Positions 22,260 to 31,169 of a DNA stretch of 64,000 nt are shown here, one piece after another (position 1 is the first letter of the stretch; each line of letters begins with the position of its first letter). This DNA is from Hermatobates lingyangjiaoensis (taxonomy: Eukaryota; Arthropoda; Insecta; Hemiptera; Hermatobatidae). The notes under the pieces are model-generated. The model was given only the letters and a program-made list of their open reading frames with translations, was not told where the DNA came from and did no database searches. Where the stretch lies: the NCBI GenBank assembly GCA_026182355.1, contig JAPFBL010000070.1:1165501-1229500 (forward strand). The letters run 5' to 3'. Both the position numbers and the translations under genes were made by a program.

Positions 22260-23315
22260 CATTAGTATAACTACAGCAGTAATAACATTATGAAAAGCCA
22301 AATTGAAAAATGCTTATACGAAATAATTTCCTACAAGAGAGCATGGCTTTTGCTCCAATAGCCACTTGATCTCTTACATAGTTTATCTGACCTCCTACAT
22401 TTAATACTTAAGACAAATTTTCCCATTTAGAATTTGAAAATATTTCAACTAAAAAATGTTAAAAGATATTTCTGAAACATCAAAAACATCTAAGAAAAAA
22501 TTGTCGTTTTCAGCTAATTTTTGATTTAAGATGTAATTTAAGATAATTACATTTATTATTTTTAAAATATTTTTTTTGTAATTCTGAATATGTTCTACCT
22601 TTTAGGTCTTTTTTCAAATTATTATACCAAAAATTGTATGGCATGCTAGAGTTTTTTAAAAACTCGCTTTTCTTTCACTTAGTCAAAAATTATAAAAAAC
22701 CAATTTACTTTCAGCGAATATTATTTTTTTCCCACGTGTTGTACTTTGTTATAAGTTTGCTATAAATCTTTATTAAGAAAAAATATATTTTTAATTAGCC
22801 ACTTTTCCATTCTTAAATCAAGTTCAAAGCCGACATCTCTGTATAATTTTAAATTTAAAAGCTGGAAGCTTGAAATTTTTAAAAATAATGGTATGAACTA
22901 TTAGACAAGAATAGTGAAAAAACTGAAAATTAGACAAAAACATAGAAACCCTTATATAGGACGTAAAAGTTCATTCCAAAACCTCAATATTACCCAATAA
23001 TAATGTTATTCATAAACGTAAAAAAATCAGCATCTGATATTAACCTTTGTAGAATGGTGCAACATATAGATTGATTAAAACATTTTGTTAGACAAACCCA
23101 TTATACCATAAAAAGAACGAGAAATTATATGTTTCATATGTTCTACTGTTGTTGATTTTTTACATATAAGGATTTTATTCTTCTTACATCACCTACAACT
23201 CGTTAAATCATTTAAACATTTTCATTGTACCTCTAAACATTACATTATTAAGATGAATTCATTAAAAAAAATACATAGTCAATGTAAACTATGTAAAAAA
23301 ATATAAAAAACTCAA
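22260..23315. repeat. Dispersed repeat R-I, copy 2
   Basis: This is the second, diverged copy of the repeat near 2.3-3.3 kb, in the same orientation. It ends right where a PLE family A hammerhead segment begins, so the PLE fragment appears to have landed at or near its edge. Confidence 0.75.
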
Positions 23316-23328
23316 CAGTTAGGTTTTT

Positions 23329-23371
23329 GACTCTGACGAAGACCGCTTGTTACGATTGAAAGATCTTAGTC
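23329..23371 (+). ncRNA. Hammerhead ribozyme, PLE family A
   Basis: Stem I GACU/AGUC, core CUGACGA and GAAA, and stem III AGAUCU are intact. Stem II is weakened by a G-to-A change (CGGUU to CGAUU). The family end TTATTGTGGTTTGAT runs straight into a TA tract. Confidence 0.8.
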
Positions 23372-23499
23372 TTGTTTTCCCATTTCTTATTGTGGTTTGA
23401 TTATATATATATATTGCAATAATAAAATAAATTAAAAAAAACAACAAAAGTCAAAGTATACAATTACAAACCTGAGTGTCACATGGTATAGTTATCTAG

Positions 23500-23723
23500 T
23501 CTATCAATTGGAAACATTATTTTTCTACGTTTTTAAATACGAAATTAATTTGTCTAAACCTAAATTAACAGATATAAAAGACCATGTAGTCTTAAATAAT
23601 ATCGACTCCCTATTAACTGAATTTCATAGACCAACTATCTTAAGCGTTAATATTAGCTTGTATAAATTAGATTTGGTGATAACCCAAGCAGTGCTCTGCC
23701 TAGGGGTCCCAGCTATCATATAG
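23500..23723 (+). pseudogene. PLE GIY-YIG endonuclease, C-terminal tail relic
   Basis: The frame reads DHVVLNNIDSLLTEFHRPTILSVNISLYKLDLVITQAV, which aligns with the last part of the family A endonuclease (the ESSLIKFNRSNIINISNGLFKLDTFVTRAI region). The expected Glu helix and the GIY and YIG motifs are missing, so only the C-terminal tail remains. After the stop comes CTTCCCGACTCTTG-type sequence like the family A 3' untranslated region. It lies 130 bp after a family A hammerhead. Confidence 0.7.
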
Positions 23724-24125
23724 AGTCATTAGTTTTCTCTTCCCGACTCTTGTTCACCCACTCTTCATCCTAGCCTTCCTGCCTTCTGGTTCTATTTTAA
23801 ATATCTCTTTTAAGATACCCCTTACTTCATAGTTCTAACCACATAAGACTGACTTTTTTTTGTATTATGTTGTTTCAATCTCTGAATGAATTAAATATTC
23901 TGATATGTAATTAAGCATATATAAATAACACGAAATGAAAATCATAAAATGATTGATTATTTAGTTTTACAATCTTCTTAATCGTAGTAAGCTTTTAGTA
24001 TTGCGATGTGCGTTGGATTTAAGTTCCTTTCTTGTCATCATTTCGCATGTTTTGCATTCTATTTCGCTCTTTGATATAAAAGTCATAAAATAATGATATT
24101 TATTCTGATGTATATATAAAGTTCA
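23724..24125. other. PLE 3' tail then AT-rich DNA
   Basis: The first 150 bp (CCCACTCTTC, CTTTTAAGATACCCCTT) resemble the pyrimidine-rich PLE-A 3' untranslated region; the rest is unassigned. Confidence 0.45.
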
Positions 24126-24129
24126 ATGT

Positions 24130-24300
24130 ATGATCAAACGACAATAAGAATCAGTTGGGTTTTTGACTCTGACGAAGACCGCTTGTTACGGTTGGAAGAT
24201 CTTAGTCTTGTTTTCCCGTTTTCTTATTGTGGTTTGATCATTGATTGTTATTTCACGTGTTTATGTGAAATCTTTTTATTAAAGTTCAACGTATATAAAG
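24130..24300. mobile_element. PLE family A mini inverted pair
   Basis: An 18-bp left stub, TGATCAAACGACAATAAG, is the reverse complement of the family 3' end. It is followed at once by a plus-strand tail with hammerhead and the long terminal segment containing TTTCACGTGTTTATGTGAAA. The left arm has no ribozyme. Confidence 0.75.
24165..24207 (+). ncRNA. Hammerhead ribozyme, PLE family A (core mutated)
   Basis: It is like the other family A copies, but the second core strand reads GGAA in place of GAAA (A13 to G), which should impair cleavage. The other stems are intact. Confidence 0.75.
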
Positions 24301-24310
24301 AAATATAGAG

Positions 24311-25030
24311 ACACGCTTACAGTCTTATTTTTGGTTTGAACCGTCTTCAGGAGAGATCAGAGAGGGAACCAAGGACCAACATTGTTGGCACATTGGCGCC
24401 CGGCCAGAGAGAATAAAGCATACAAGATTCAATTTAAAATTAACCATAGGATAGAGAGTATGTAAAAATAGTAAATAAAAGAAAAACAGCAATGAATAGA
24501 GGAAACGATACGTCAATAAAAGTTAAAAACAAAGTATTAATAAAAATATAATAGAATAAATTAAAATTGAAACTAATATTGGGAGTACGAATAATAATAT
24601 TATTAAAAAATTAAATAAAAACAGATATAATAAATAACAACTTAATTAATTATTCATTGTCTTTTCATTTAGTTTTTATTATTCCTATTTTTTATCATCT
24701 AATAATAAAACTATCTAATACAATTTTTAATTACTTTATTTATATTCCTTGTTTTCCCAATATTATTTTAAGTTTTATTTTATTCTATTATATTTTATTA
24801 ATACCTTTAGTTATGTTTCACTTCCTCTTTCATCGCTCTGTTTTTCTTTTATTTATTTTTTTTCGTATTTTCTATTCTAAAGTTAATTTTAAATTGATTC
24901 CTGTCTACCTTATTCTCTCTGACCGGGAATACTCGTATATGCGGCAACATTACTGGCCTCCAACCGTCTCTATAGCAGTGTTCAGAAGATGATAGAGCTT
25001 CAAGTAAGCATATATATTCTTTTAAGCATA
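24311..25030. mobile_element. Diverged inverted pair with hammerhead-like ends
   Basis: Two arms of about 350 bp, meeting near 24,670, are reverse complements at moderate identity. Both contain CCGG(C/T)CAGAGAGAATAA and CAATTTAAAATTAAC. Near the outer ends lie degenerate hammerheads: on the minus strand CUGAAGA, C, GGUU/AACC, AAAA; on the plus strand CAGAAGAUG...CUUCAAG. The central part is only AT-rich sequence. Confidence 0.6.
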
Positions 25031-25084
25031 TAAAAGTTGTCATACATTTTATATAATTTGTGCTTTTAACTATTGCCAATTTAG

Positions 25085-25345
25085 ACGTACATACGAGCCA
25101 GAAAATAATCTACGAGGAGCTCTTCGAGACGTAATCAACAACTTTTGTGTGTGGCCTATTAAAGAGATCGGAAAAAGTGCCATAAATAGATTTTCTTTTA
25201 CATTGATACTTTCGTAAATTAGATTTGAACAATTTTTTTTTATAACTTGAACAACAAAGGTGAAAGAAAATGGGACCGAGAGGTTTCAAATTGGATGTAA
25301 TTCGCGCATTTCTTGTACGAACTGACACACAGACGGACATATAGT
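25085..25345 (-). repeat. Possible repeat end with CTGTGTGTCAGTTCGTAC motif
   Basis: A minus-strand segment is open for 76 codons but has no recognised domain. Its CCGTCTGTGTGTCAGTTCGT stretch resembles the low-complexity ends of a repeat type common in arthropods; a comparable TGTTGGTTTGTCTGC string occurs near 5250. Class unknown. Confidence 0.3.
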
Positions 25346-25349
25346 TGTT

Positions 25350-25764
25350 TTTTATGTTTACTGACTAGTCCTATAAGAGCTTGGACAGGTTTTATAAGCA
25401 GCATTGTTAATTGAATCACGCTTTGGAATTGAATGTTTTTTAATTTAATTTAAAAACCGTGATGGTTTTTAACTAATATGCCTCCATGTTTTATTTTTCC
25501 ATTAGTAACTGAAGTTTGTTAGTTGTTGGTCTGTAGTTCTTACGGTTTAATCTAAAACATCTACTTTACTAACATAAATATATACAAAATCTCTTTTGCT
25601 TGATAACTTGGCGCTATTAAACGCTAGTCTTATTTCTCTACCATCAAAGCATTATTTGAAATGTTTTTTTTTTCTTTATCCATTCAGAAAATAGTTTTTT
25701 ATTATCTCTGCTTAGTTTGAAATTAAATATGTATTTAACTTTTGCTATTTGGAAAATAAATCAA

Positions 25765-25768
<4 letters not shown>
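25350..25768. other. Unassigned AT-rich DNA
   Basis: No feature recognised. Confidence 0.5.

Positions 25769-25770
<2 letters not shown>

Positions 25771-25802
<32 letters not shown>
25771..25802. repeat. (TA)n tract flanking PLE-A
   Basis: A pure TA tract followed within about 20 bp by the outer end of a PLE family A inverted pair. Similar tracts flank most family A, B and E copies here. Confidence 0.95.
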
Positions 25803-25808
<6 letters not shown>

Positions 25809-25822
25809 TATACATATGTATA

Positions 25823-26030
25823 TCAATAATCAAACCACAATAAGAAATGGGAAAACAAGACTAAGATCTTTCAACCGTAACAAGCGGTCTTCGTCAGAGT
25901 CAAAAACCCAACGGTTTGACGAAGACCGCTTGTTACGGTTGAAAGATCTTAGTCTTGTTTTCCCATTTCTTATTGTGGTTTGATCCTTGATTGTTGTTTC
26001 ACGTGTTTATGTGAAATCTTTTTATACATA
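25823..26030. mobile_element. PLE family A short inverted pair
   Basis: A minus-strand hammerhead copy with a short outer end meets a plus-strand copy at 25,913. The plus copy lacks the first bases of stem I (it starts at TGACGAAG) but has the long outer end with the CACGTG/TATGTG hairpin. The centre is a direct junction inside the ribozyme. Confidence 0.85.
25859..25901 (-). ncRNA. Hammerhead ribozyme, PLE family A
   Basis: Full family A fold: stem I GACU/AGUC, CUGACGA, GACCG/CGGUU, GAAA, AGAUCU, site U. All core bases are intact. Confidence 0.88.
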
Positions 26031-26109
26031 TGTATATATATAATGATTACACATAAACACGTGAAATAACAATCAATGATTAAACCACAATAAGAAAATG
26101 GGAAAACAA

Positions 26110-26152
26110 GACTAAGATCTTTCAACCGTAACAAGCGGTCTTCGTCAGAGTC
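26110..26152 (-). ncRNA. Hammerhead ribozyme, PLE-A palindrome left
   Basis: Intact family A hammerhead, about 170 bp downstream (minus strand) of the endonuclease stop codon. Stem III AGAUCU is self-complementary with no loop, so two RNAs would have to pair for the full fold. Confidence 0.88.
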
Positions 26153-26321
26153 AAAAACCCAACTGAACACCAGATGCAGAAAACATCTGGTGAGGACTTG
26201 AGAAGAGTGGGAGGGAAGAGTGGTATTTTAAAAGGGTGAAAGCACAGGAAAGGACTAATGTCCAGAAAGGGATGTTTGGGGAAACAAAGGAGTACAGTAA
26301 GAAAAAGTAAAAATCTCTCCG

Positions 26322-26838
26322 CTAGCTGTCAACCCTCTTTGAAGAGGCTATTGCCCTCGTGACGAAAGTATCAAGTTTGAAGAGACCGTTACTAATGTTT
26401 ATAATATTAGATCTATTAAATTTAATTAGAGACGATTCAATAATATTTCTTAACAACATTGATTTTTCATAGGTAATAAATTTAGCTCCTGTCCAATCAA
26501 TATGATGATTTTCATTTTTTATATGCAAGAATAAGGCACTACTGTTTTCCTGTCTACTTACGTTATATTGGTGTTGTTTTACACGTGTATTTAATGATTT
26601 ACCAGTTTGACCAATATAAATTTTATGGCAATTTTTGCACGGAATTTTATAAATGCCAGCGGACTCCAATTCGCTTGGAGAGTTTTTTATTAACATATTA
26701 CCCACGTTATTACGATTAGAAAACACTATATTAAAATCAAGTTGTTTGGCTAATTTTGGAAGGGGGTCCAATGATTCGTGGTATGGCAAAACTATAGAAT
26801 TTGATAATAAATGGGGCTCTTTTGAAGTATTAGAGAAA
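26322..26838 (-). pseudogene. PLE GIY-YIG endonuclease domain, left copy
   Basis: An open frame of about 170 codons reaches the centre of the palindrome; there is no natural start. Numbering from the LPYHESL motif, the GIY is at residues 45-47, a PLE-type CxxC (CKNC) at 51-54, YIG at 58-60, Arg at 69, His at 73 and the catalytic Glu of NIIESSLIK at 118. This is the site-nicking endonuclease of Penelope-like elements. Active-site residues look intact, but the protein lacks its reverse transcriptase. The sequence is identical to the right copy. Confidence 0.93.
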
Positions 26839-26848
26839 AAAAAAAAAC

Positions 26849-27365
26849 TTTCTCTAATACTTCAAAAGAGCCCCATTTATTATCAAATTCTATAGTTTTG
26901 CCATACCACGAATCATTGGACCCCCTTCCAAAATTAGCCAAACAACTTGATTTTAATATAGTGTTTTCTAATCGTAATAACGTGGGTAATATGTTAATAA
27001 AAAACTCTCCAAGCGAATTGGAGTCCGCTGGCATTTATAAAATTCCGTGCAAAAATTGCCATAAAATTTATATTGGTCAAACTGGTAAATCATTAAATAC
27101 ACGTGTAAAACAACACCAATATAACGTAAGTAGACAGGAAAACAGTAGTGCCTTATTCTTGCATATAAAAAATGAAAATCATCATATTGATTGGACAGGA
27201 GCTAAATTTATTACCTATGAAAAATCAATGTTGTTAAGAAATATTATTGAATCGTCTCTAATTAAATTTAATAGATCTAATATTATAAACATTAGTAACG
27301 GTCTCTTCAAACTTGATACTTTCGTCACGAGGGCAATAGCCTCTTCAAAGAGGGTTGACAGCTAG
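26849..27365 (+). pseudogene. PLE GIY-YIG endonuclease domain, right copy
   Basis: Mirror image of the left copy with the same residues throughout, starting FSNTSKEPHLL at the truncation point and ending SSKRVDS. No start codon belongs to it. It is followed by about 170 bp of 3' untranslated sequence and the right hammerhead. Identical protein in both arms means almost no time since formation, or continuing correction. Confidence 0.93.
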
Positions 27366-27534
27366 CGGATAGATTTTTACTTTTTCTTACTGTACTCCTT
27401 TGTTTCCCCAAACATCCCTTTCTGGACATTAGTCCTTTCCTGTGCTTTCACCCTTTTAAAATACCACTCTTCCCTCCCACTCTTCTCAAGTCCTCACCAG
27501 ATGTTTTCTGCATCTGGTGTTCAGTTGGGTTTTT

Positions 27535-27577
27535 GACTCTGACGAAGACCGCTTGTTACGGTTGAAAGATCTTAGTC
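27535..27577 (+). ncRNA. Hammerhead ribozyme, PLE-A palindrome right
   Basis: Intact family A ribozyme, mirror of the left one. Outside it lie TTATTGTGGTTTGATCA, the CACGTG/TATGTG hairpin and a TA tract. Confidence 0.88.
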
Positions 27578-27667
27578 TTGTTTTCCCATTTCTTATTGTG
27601 GTTTGATCATTGATTGTTGTTTCACGTGTTTATGTGAAATCTTTTTATATATATATATATATATATT

Positions 27668-28030
27668 GATAAAAGTATTCACCGTGGAATAGAAAAAAAA
27701 CTAAAGTTTATCGGGACTTGGTCAGTTCTTCAGGTTCAAATTAAACTGTCATTGCCTTCTTTTCGGTCTTTATTTAAAACCTTTTTCACAGGAAGGAGTA
27801 TACATTTTGAAACAAAAAAGAAAAACTAAGTATTGCATTAGAAATTATTTTACAAAGAAAAATCCTCATACAATTTTTCTTTGTAAAATAATTTGTAATG
27901 TAATACTTAGTTTTTCTGTTTCAAAATTTATACTTCTGCCTATGAAATATGTTTTAAATATAGACCAAAACGTTGGCAATGAGAGTTTAATTTGAACCTG
28001 AAGAATTGACCGAGTCCCGATAAACTTTAG
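27668..28030. mobile_element. PLE family C inverted pair (short)
   Basis: Arms of about 170 bp match the 7.2-8.0 kb element but with most of the interior removed. In the left arm (minus) the hammerhead-like first core strand is CUGUGA, lacking A6, followed by GGUUUU, GACC and GAAA. In the right arm GAAA has become AAAA. It lies directly between two family A units. Confidence 0.78.
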
Positions 28031-28074
28031 TTATATATATATATGATCAAACCACAATAAGAAAAAGAAAACAA

Positions 28075-28117
28075 GACTAAGATCTTTCAACCGTAACAAG
28101 GGTTCTTCGTCAGAGTC
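28075..28117 (-). ncRNA. Hammerhead ribozyme, PLE family A
   Basis: Core CUGACGA and GAAA and stem III AGAUCU are intact; stem II is altered on one side (GAACC for GACCG). Confidence 0.8.
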
Positions 28118-28144
28118 AAAAACTTAACTGAAACACTAGTTTTT

Positions 28145-28187
28145 GACTCTGACGAAGACCGCTTGTTACGGTTGAAAGATCTTAGTC
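28145..28187 (+). ncRNA. Hammerhead ribozyme, PLE family A
   Basis: Complete family A consensus with all core and stem bases. Confidence 0.87.
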
Positions 28188-28275
28188 TTGTTTTCCTATT
28201 TCTTATTGTGGTTTCATCATTGATTGTTTTTTACCTGTTTATGTGAAATTCATATATATATATATATATATATAT

Positions 28276-28411
28276 AAATATTGGTATACTTTGGGAGCAG
28301 ACCTTCTTTTAAACATACCTCATTAAATATCTTGCCAACATTAAGTTTAGTATGTTTCCTACATACCTTTTCAAGATTTCTAATGATACTTTTCCATCTT
28401 TGTGGTATCAT
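28276..28411 (-). pseudogene. PLE family E reading frame, N-terminal end
   Basis: The minus strand opens with ATG and reads MIPQRWKSIIRNLEKVCRKH, then LNVGKIFNEVCLKEGLLPKYTN, and then runs into TA repeats. This is the conserved N-terminal region of PLE proteins, ahead of the reverse transcriptase. The same region at 36.3-36.6 kb stops at the same codon (LLPKFTN). A hammerhead lies about 54 bp upstream of the ATG, so this is the terminal-repeat portion that includes the frame start. Confidence 0.8.
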
Positions 28412-28464
28412 ATAAATTAACTCTCCGATTTTTTTATTTTTATATGTATTTTACATATTTTACA

Positions 28465-28505
28465 GGTCCGACGTTTTGGTCTACGTTGACCATTATCAAG
28501 GATTC
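28465..28505 (-). ncRNA. Hammerhead-like motif, PLE family E
   Basis: Stem I UCC/GGA, first core strand C-UUGAUAA (one U inserted, G8 changed), stem II UGGUC/GACCA, second core AAAA and a palindromic stem III ACGU are visible. Core mutations make activity unlikely. Its position just before the PLE start codon supports the identification. Confidence 0.7.
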
Positions 28506-28887
28506 TTTATACAAGGTTTTTTTACAATTCTAATAAATACTTATTTACAATAACTATTACATCACTTCTATCAAACATAACTAATAATAAAATATACTTT
28601 TAAAATCACTACCTTAATAAACATTAGTAACAGGTTTGTTTCAAATTTCCCTACATGAACTTTTACACAACATTATTAAAAAACACCATATAGTTATGTT
28701 TTTTTCACGAATGTAACTTTAAAATTCTGGAAAAACAAAAAATTCTGGAAACATACTAAACTTAATGTTGGCAAGATATTTAATGAGGTACATATATATA
28801 TATATATGCAGATGAATCACAATAAACACGTGATACAATCAATGAAAACAAACCACAAGGAAAAAAAAGAAAACAGATAGAAAAAAT

Positions 28888-28922
28888 GCTCTGAGGCCTT
28901 TCAATTTATGTCATCAGAGAGC
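28888..28922 (-). ncRNA. Hammerhead ribozyme, PLE family B (left)
   Basis: Stem I GCUCU/AGAGC (5 bp, perfect), core CUGAUGA, a vestigial stem II (CAUAAAUU), core GAAA, palindromic stem III AGGCCU and cleavage base C. All catalytic positions are intact; stem II is almost absent. Confidence 0.85.
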
Positions 28923-29264
28923 AAACAAGGTAAGAACTAGAAGGTAACATCAAAGGTGTGTACAAGGAAGGTAACTAAACAGCTGGGAAACCAAAAGTCG
29001 AAGAGGCATAATAAGAGAAAAACAAAAAATACCCAATACAATTAAACAATGCAAAATGAACAATAAGAAAATTAATTAAATTAAAAAAATAAAAATATAA
29101 ATAGAATAAGAAACAAGTGTTATATATAATTCCTAACTATAAACAATATATAATAAATATAAACAAATAGATACAAATTAAATTAATGCAATATCAAAAA
29201 ATAAACAATAATAAATGATTAACAAAACAAGAATACATGAGAAGGTAAATAAGTCAAATAAAAA

Positions 29265-29777
29265 TTATGTTCTATTATTAGAATCCACAATCTGGTCAGA
29301 GTTCATGTTCAACGTTGCAAGTACATTCCGAAGGTCACCCACAGGACCAATTTGCCTAACTATACCTTCAATTAAAATTTCATCCAATCTAAAAAGCCCA
29401 TGACTTATATTTATTAGTTTATCAAAATTATACTTAATTAGGGCACTTTCTACTAAGTTCCTTTCCACATCAGATGAGAGAAATATCAATTCCTTGGAAT
29501 CTTCCCATTTTATTGAATGATTTTTTGAATTAATATGTTGGAACAAGGCACTTGATTCTTCTTGCCTCCTGATAGTGTATTTATGTTGCTTCACTCTAGT
29601 AAGCAAACTTTTTCCCGTTTGTCCAACATATGAAAAATCACAATCTCTACAAGGAATCCTATAAACACAACCTTCCTTTTCTTTTCTTTCACAATTATTT
29701 ACAAGTCTGTTTAATAATTTCCCACCACTACTGAAAACAACTGAAATATCCATTTTTTTATTTTTTTTTTCTGACAT
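29265..29777 (-). pseudogene. PLE family B GIY-YIG endonuclease domain, left copy
   Basis: A 170-codon frame with no real start. Key residues: GCVY at 36-39 (the GIY equivalent, with an extra Cys), CRDC at 43-46, YVG at 50-52, Arg 61, His 65 and the catalytic Glu of NLVESALIK at 110. The tail is longer than in family A and ends DSNNRT. It acts as the target-nicking nuclease in full-length PLEs. Both copies are identical. Confidence 0.92.
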
Positions 29778-29787
29778 CCCAGTATTT

Positions 29788-30285
29788 TTGAAAAAAATGG
29801 ATATTTCAGTTGTTTTCAGTAGTGGTGGGAAATTATTAAACAGACTTGTAAATAATTGTGAAAGAAAAGAAAAGGAAGGTTGTGTTTATAGGATTCCTTG
29901 TAGAGATTGTGATTTTTCATATGTTGGACAAACGGGAAAAAGTTTGCTTACTAGAGTGAAGCAACATAAATACACTATCAGGAGGCAAGAAGAATCAAGT
30001 GCCTTGTTCCAACATATTAATTCAAAAAATCATTCAATAAAATGGGAAGATTCCAAGGAATTGATATTTCTCTCATCTGATGTGGAAAGGAACTTAGTAG
30101 AAAGTGCCCTAATTAAGTATAATTTTGATAAACTAATAAATATAAGTCATGGGCTTTTTAGATTGGATGAAATTTTAATTGAAGGTATAGTTAGGCAAAT
30201 TGGTCCTGTGGGTGACCTTCGGAATGTACTTGCAACGTTGAACATGAACTCTGACCAGATTGTGGATTCTAATAATAGAACATAA
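29788..30285 (+). pseudogene. PLE family B GIY-YIG endonuclease domain, right copy
   Basis: Mirror of the left copy from KKMDISVVFSSGG to the stop, with no amino-acid difference. The first codons derive from the central spacer. Same active-site residues; no reverse transcriptase upstream. Confidence 0.92.
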
Positions 30286-30627
30286 TTTTTATTTGACTTA
30301 TTTACCTTCTCATGTATTCTTGTTTTGTTAATCATTTATTATTGTTTATTTTTTGATATTGCATTAATTTAATTTGTATCTATTTGTTTATATTTATTAT
30401 ATATTGTTTATAGTTAGGAATTATATATAACACTTGTTTCTTATTCTATTTATATTTTTATTTTTTTAATTTAATTAATTTTCTTATTGTTCATTTTGCA
30501 TTGTTTAATTGTATTGGGTATTTTTTGTTTTTCTCTTATTATGCCTCTTCGACTTTTGGTTTCCCAGCTGTTTAGTTACCTTCCTTGTACACACCTTTGA
30601 TGTTACCTTCTAGTTCTTACCTTGTTT

Positions 30628-30662
30628 GCTCTCTGATGACATAAATTGAAAGGCCTCAGAGC
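30628..30662 (+). ncRNA. Hammerhead ribozyme, PLE family B (right)
   Basis: Same as the left family B ribozyme: GCUCU, CUGAUGA, GAAA, GGCCUC, AGAGC. Outside it lies TTTTCTTT-rich sequence and a TA tract. Confidence 0.85.
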
Positions 30663-30711
30663 ATTTTTTCTATCTGTTTTCTTTTTTTTCCTTGTGGTTT
30701 GTTTTCATATA

Positions 30712-30752
<41 letters not shown>

Positions 30753-30763
30753 TATACTAGAAT

Positions 30764-30925
30764 TTAAAAAAGAACACATAGAACGGAAACCACTGAACTC
30801 ACTACTATATTTCGATGTCCTCTTCTTCAGGAAAAGAAGTGAATCGCTCCAAAGGTTGATAACGACGATTGAGTCGATCTCAAGAACGACGATGTTTCCG
30901 TTCTATGTGTTCTTTTTTAAATTCT
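30764..30925. mobile_element. Small inverted pair with a hammerhead-like core
   Basis: Outer arms of about 35 bp (ACTAGAATTTAAAAAAGAAC and its complement, continuing through AGAACGGAAAC) enclose about 90 bp. On the minus strand near 30,809-30,830 is CUGAAGA, a weak stem, then GAAAUAU, a plausible hammerhead relic. TA tracts flank both sides. This looks like another PLE family. Confidence 0.5.
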
Positions 30926-30977
30926 AGTTTATTCAGTTCGAAGAATCGTTTCTCTAATTATATATAAATATATATAT

Positions 30978-31140
30978 ATGATCAAACCAGAATGTTTTCT
31001 GCACCTAGTGTTTCAGTTGGGTTTTCGACTCTGACGAAGACCACTTGTTACGGTTGAAAGGAGGCCTTAGTCTTGGTTTCCCATTTCTTATTCTGGTTGG
31101 ATCATTGATTGTTATGTAACATGTTTTTGTGAACTCTTTA
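30978..31140. mobile_element. PLE family A mini inverted pair
   Basis: A left stub, TGATCAAACCAGAA, joins at once to TGTTTTCTGCACCTAGTG and a plus-strand tail with ribozyme and long outer end; TA tracts lie on both sides. Confidence 0.78.
31027..31072 (+). ncRNA. Hammerhead ribozyme, PLE family A variant
   Basis: The core CUGACGA and GAAA are intact, but stem III reads AGGAGGCCU instead of AGAUCU, a three-base expansion that still contains AGGCCU, the stem III of family B. Stem I GACU/AGUC is kept. Confidence 0.8.
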
Positions 31141-31169
31141 TATATATATATATATATATATATATCTTG

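Larger units (their letters stand above)
26040..27650. mobile_element. PLE family A palindrome (two 5'-truncated copies head to head)
   Basis: Two arms of about 800 bp are reverse complements with almost no differences (one is seen just after the stop codon, AGAGA against ATAGA). They are separated by a 10-base A-rich spacer at 26,839-26,848. Each arm carries, from centre outward, the endonuclease C-terminus, a pyrimidine-rich 3' untranslated region, a hammerhead and the terminal hairpin segment, then TA repeats. The reverse transcriptase is absent. High identity implies a recent event or gene conversion. Confidence 0.93.
28043..28250. mobile_element. PLE family A short inverted pair
   Basis: Minus and plus hammerhead copies are joined through GAAACACTAG near 28,135. 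The left outer end is short (TGATCAAACCACAATAAG) and the right is long, ending in a TA tract. Confidence 0.85.
28276..28800. mobile_element. PLE family E inverted fragment
   Basis: The left arm (minus) holds the ORF start and hammerhead; the right arm (plus) repeats a perfect 44-bp piece of the same N-terminal coding region (28,747-28,790; WKHTKLNVGKIFNEV) before a TA tract. Between them is about 240 bp of unassigned AT-rich sequence, probably upstream terminal-repeat DNA. Confidence 0.75.
28830..30705. mobile_element. PLE family B palindrome (two 5'-truncated copies head to head)
   Basis: Two arms of more than 900 bp appear identical apart from the centre (about 29,765-29,787). Each holds, from the centre outward, the endonuclease C-terminus, about 330 bp of AT-rich 3' untranslated sequence, a hammerhead and a short outer end next to TA repeats. 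It is larger and more perfect than the family A palindrome 1.2 kb away. Confidence 0.93.

Noticed and set aside
26653..27034. 80-codon frames crossing the centre of the PLE-A palindrome
   Set aside because: They are antisense to the endonuclease copies and exist only because of the palindrome.
29215..29403. Frames antisense to the PLE-B endonuclease
   Set aside because: They mirror the endonuclease coding sequence; the sense frame holds the GIY-YIG motifs.
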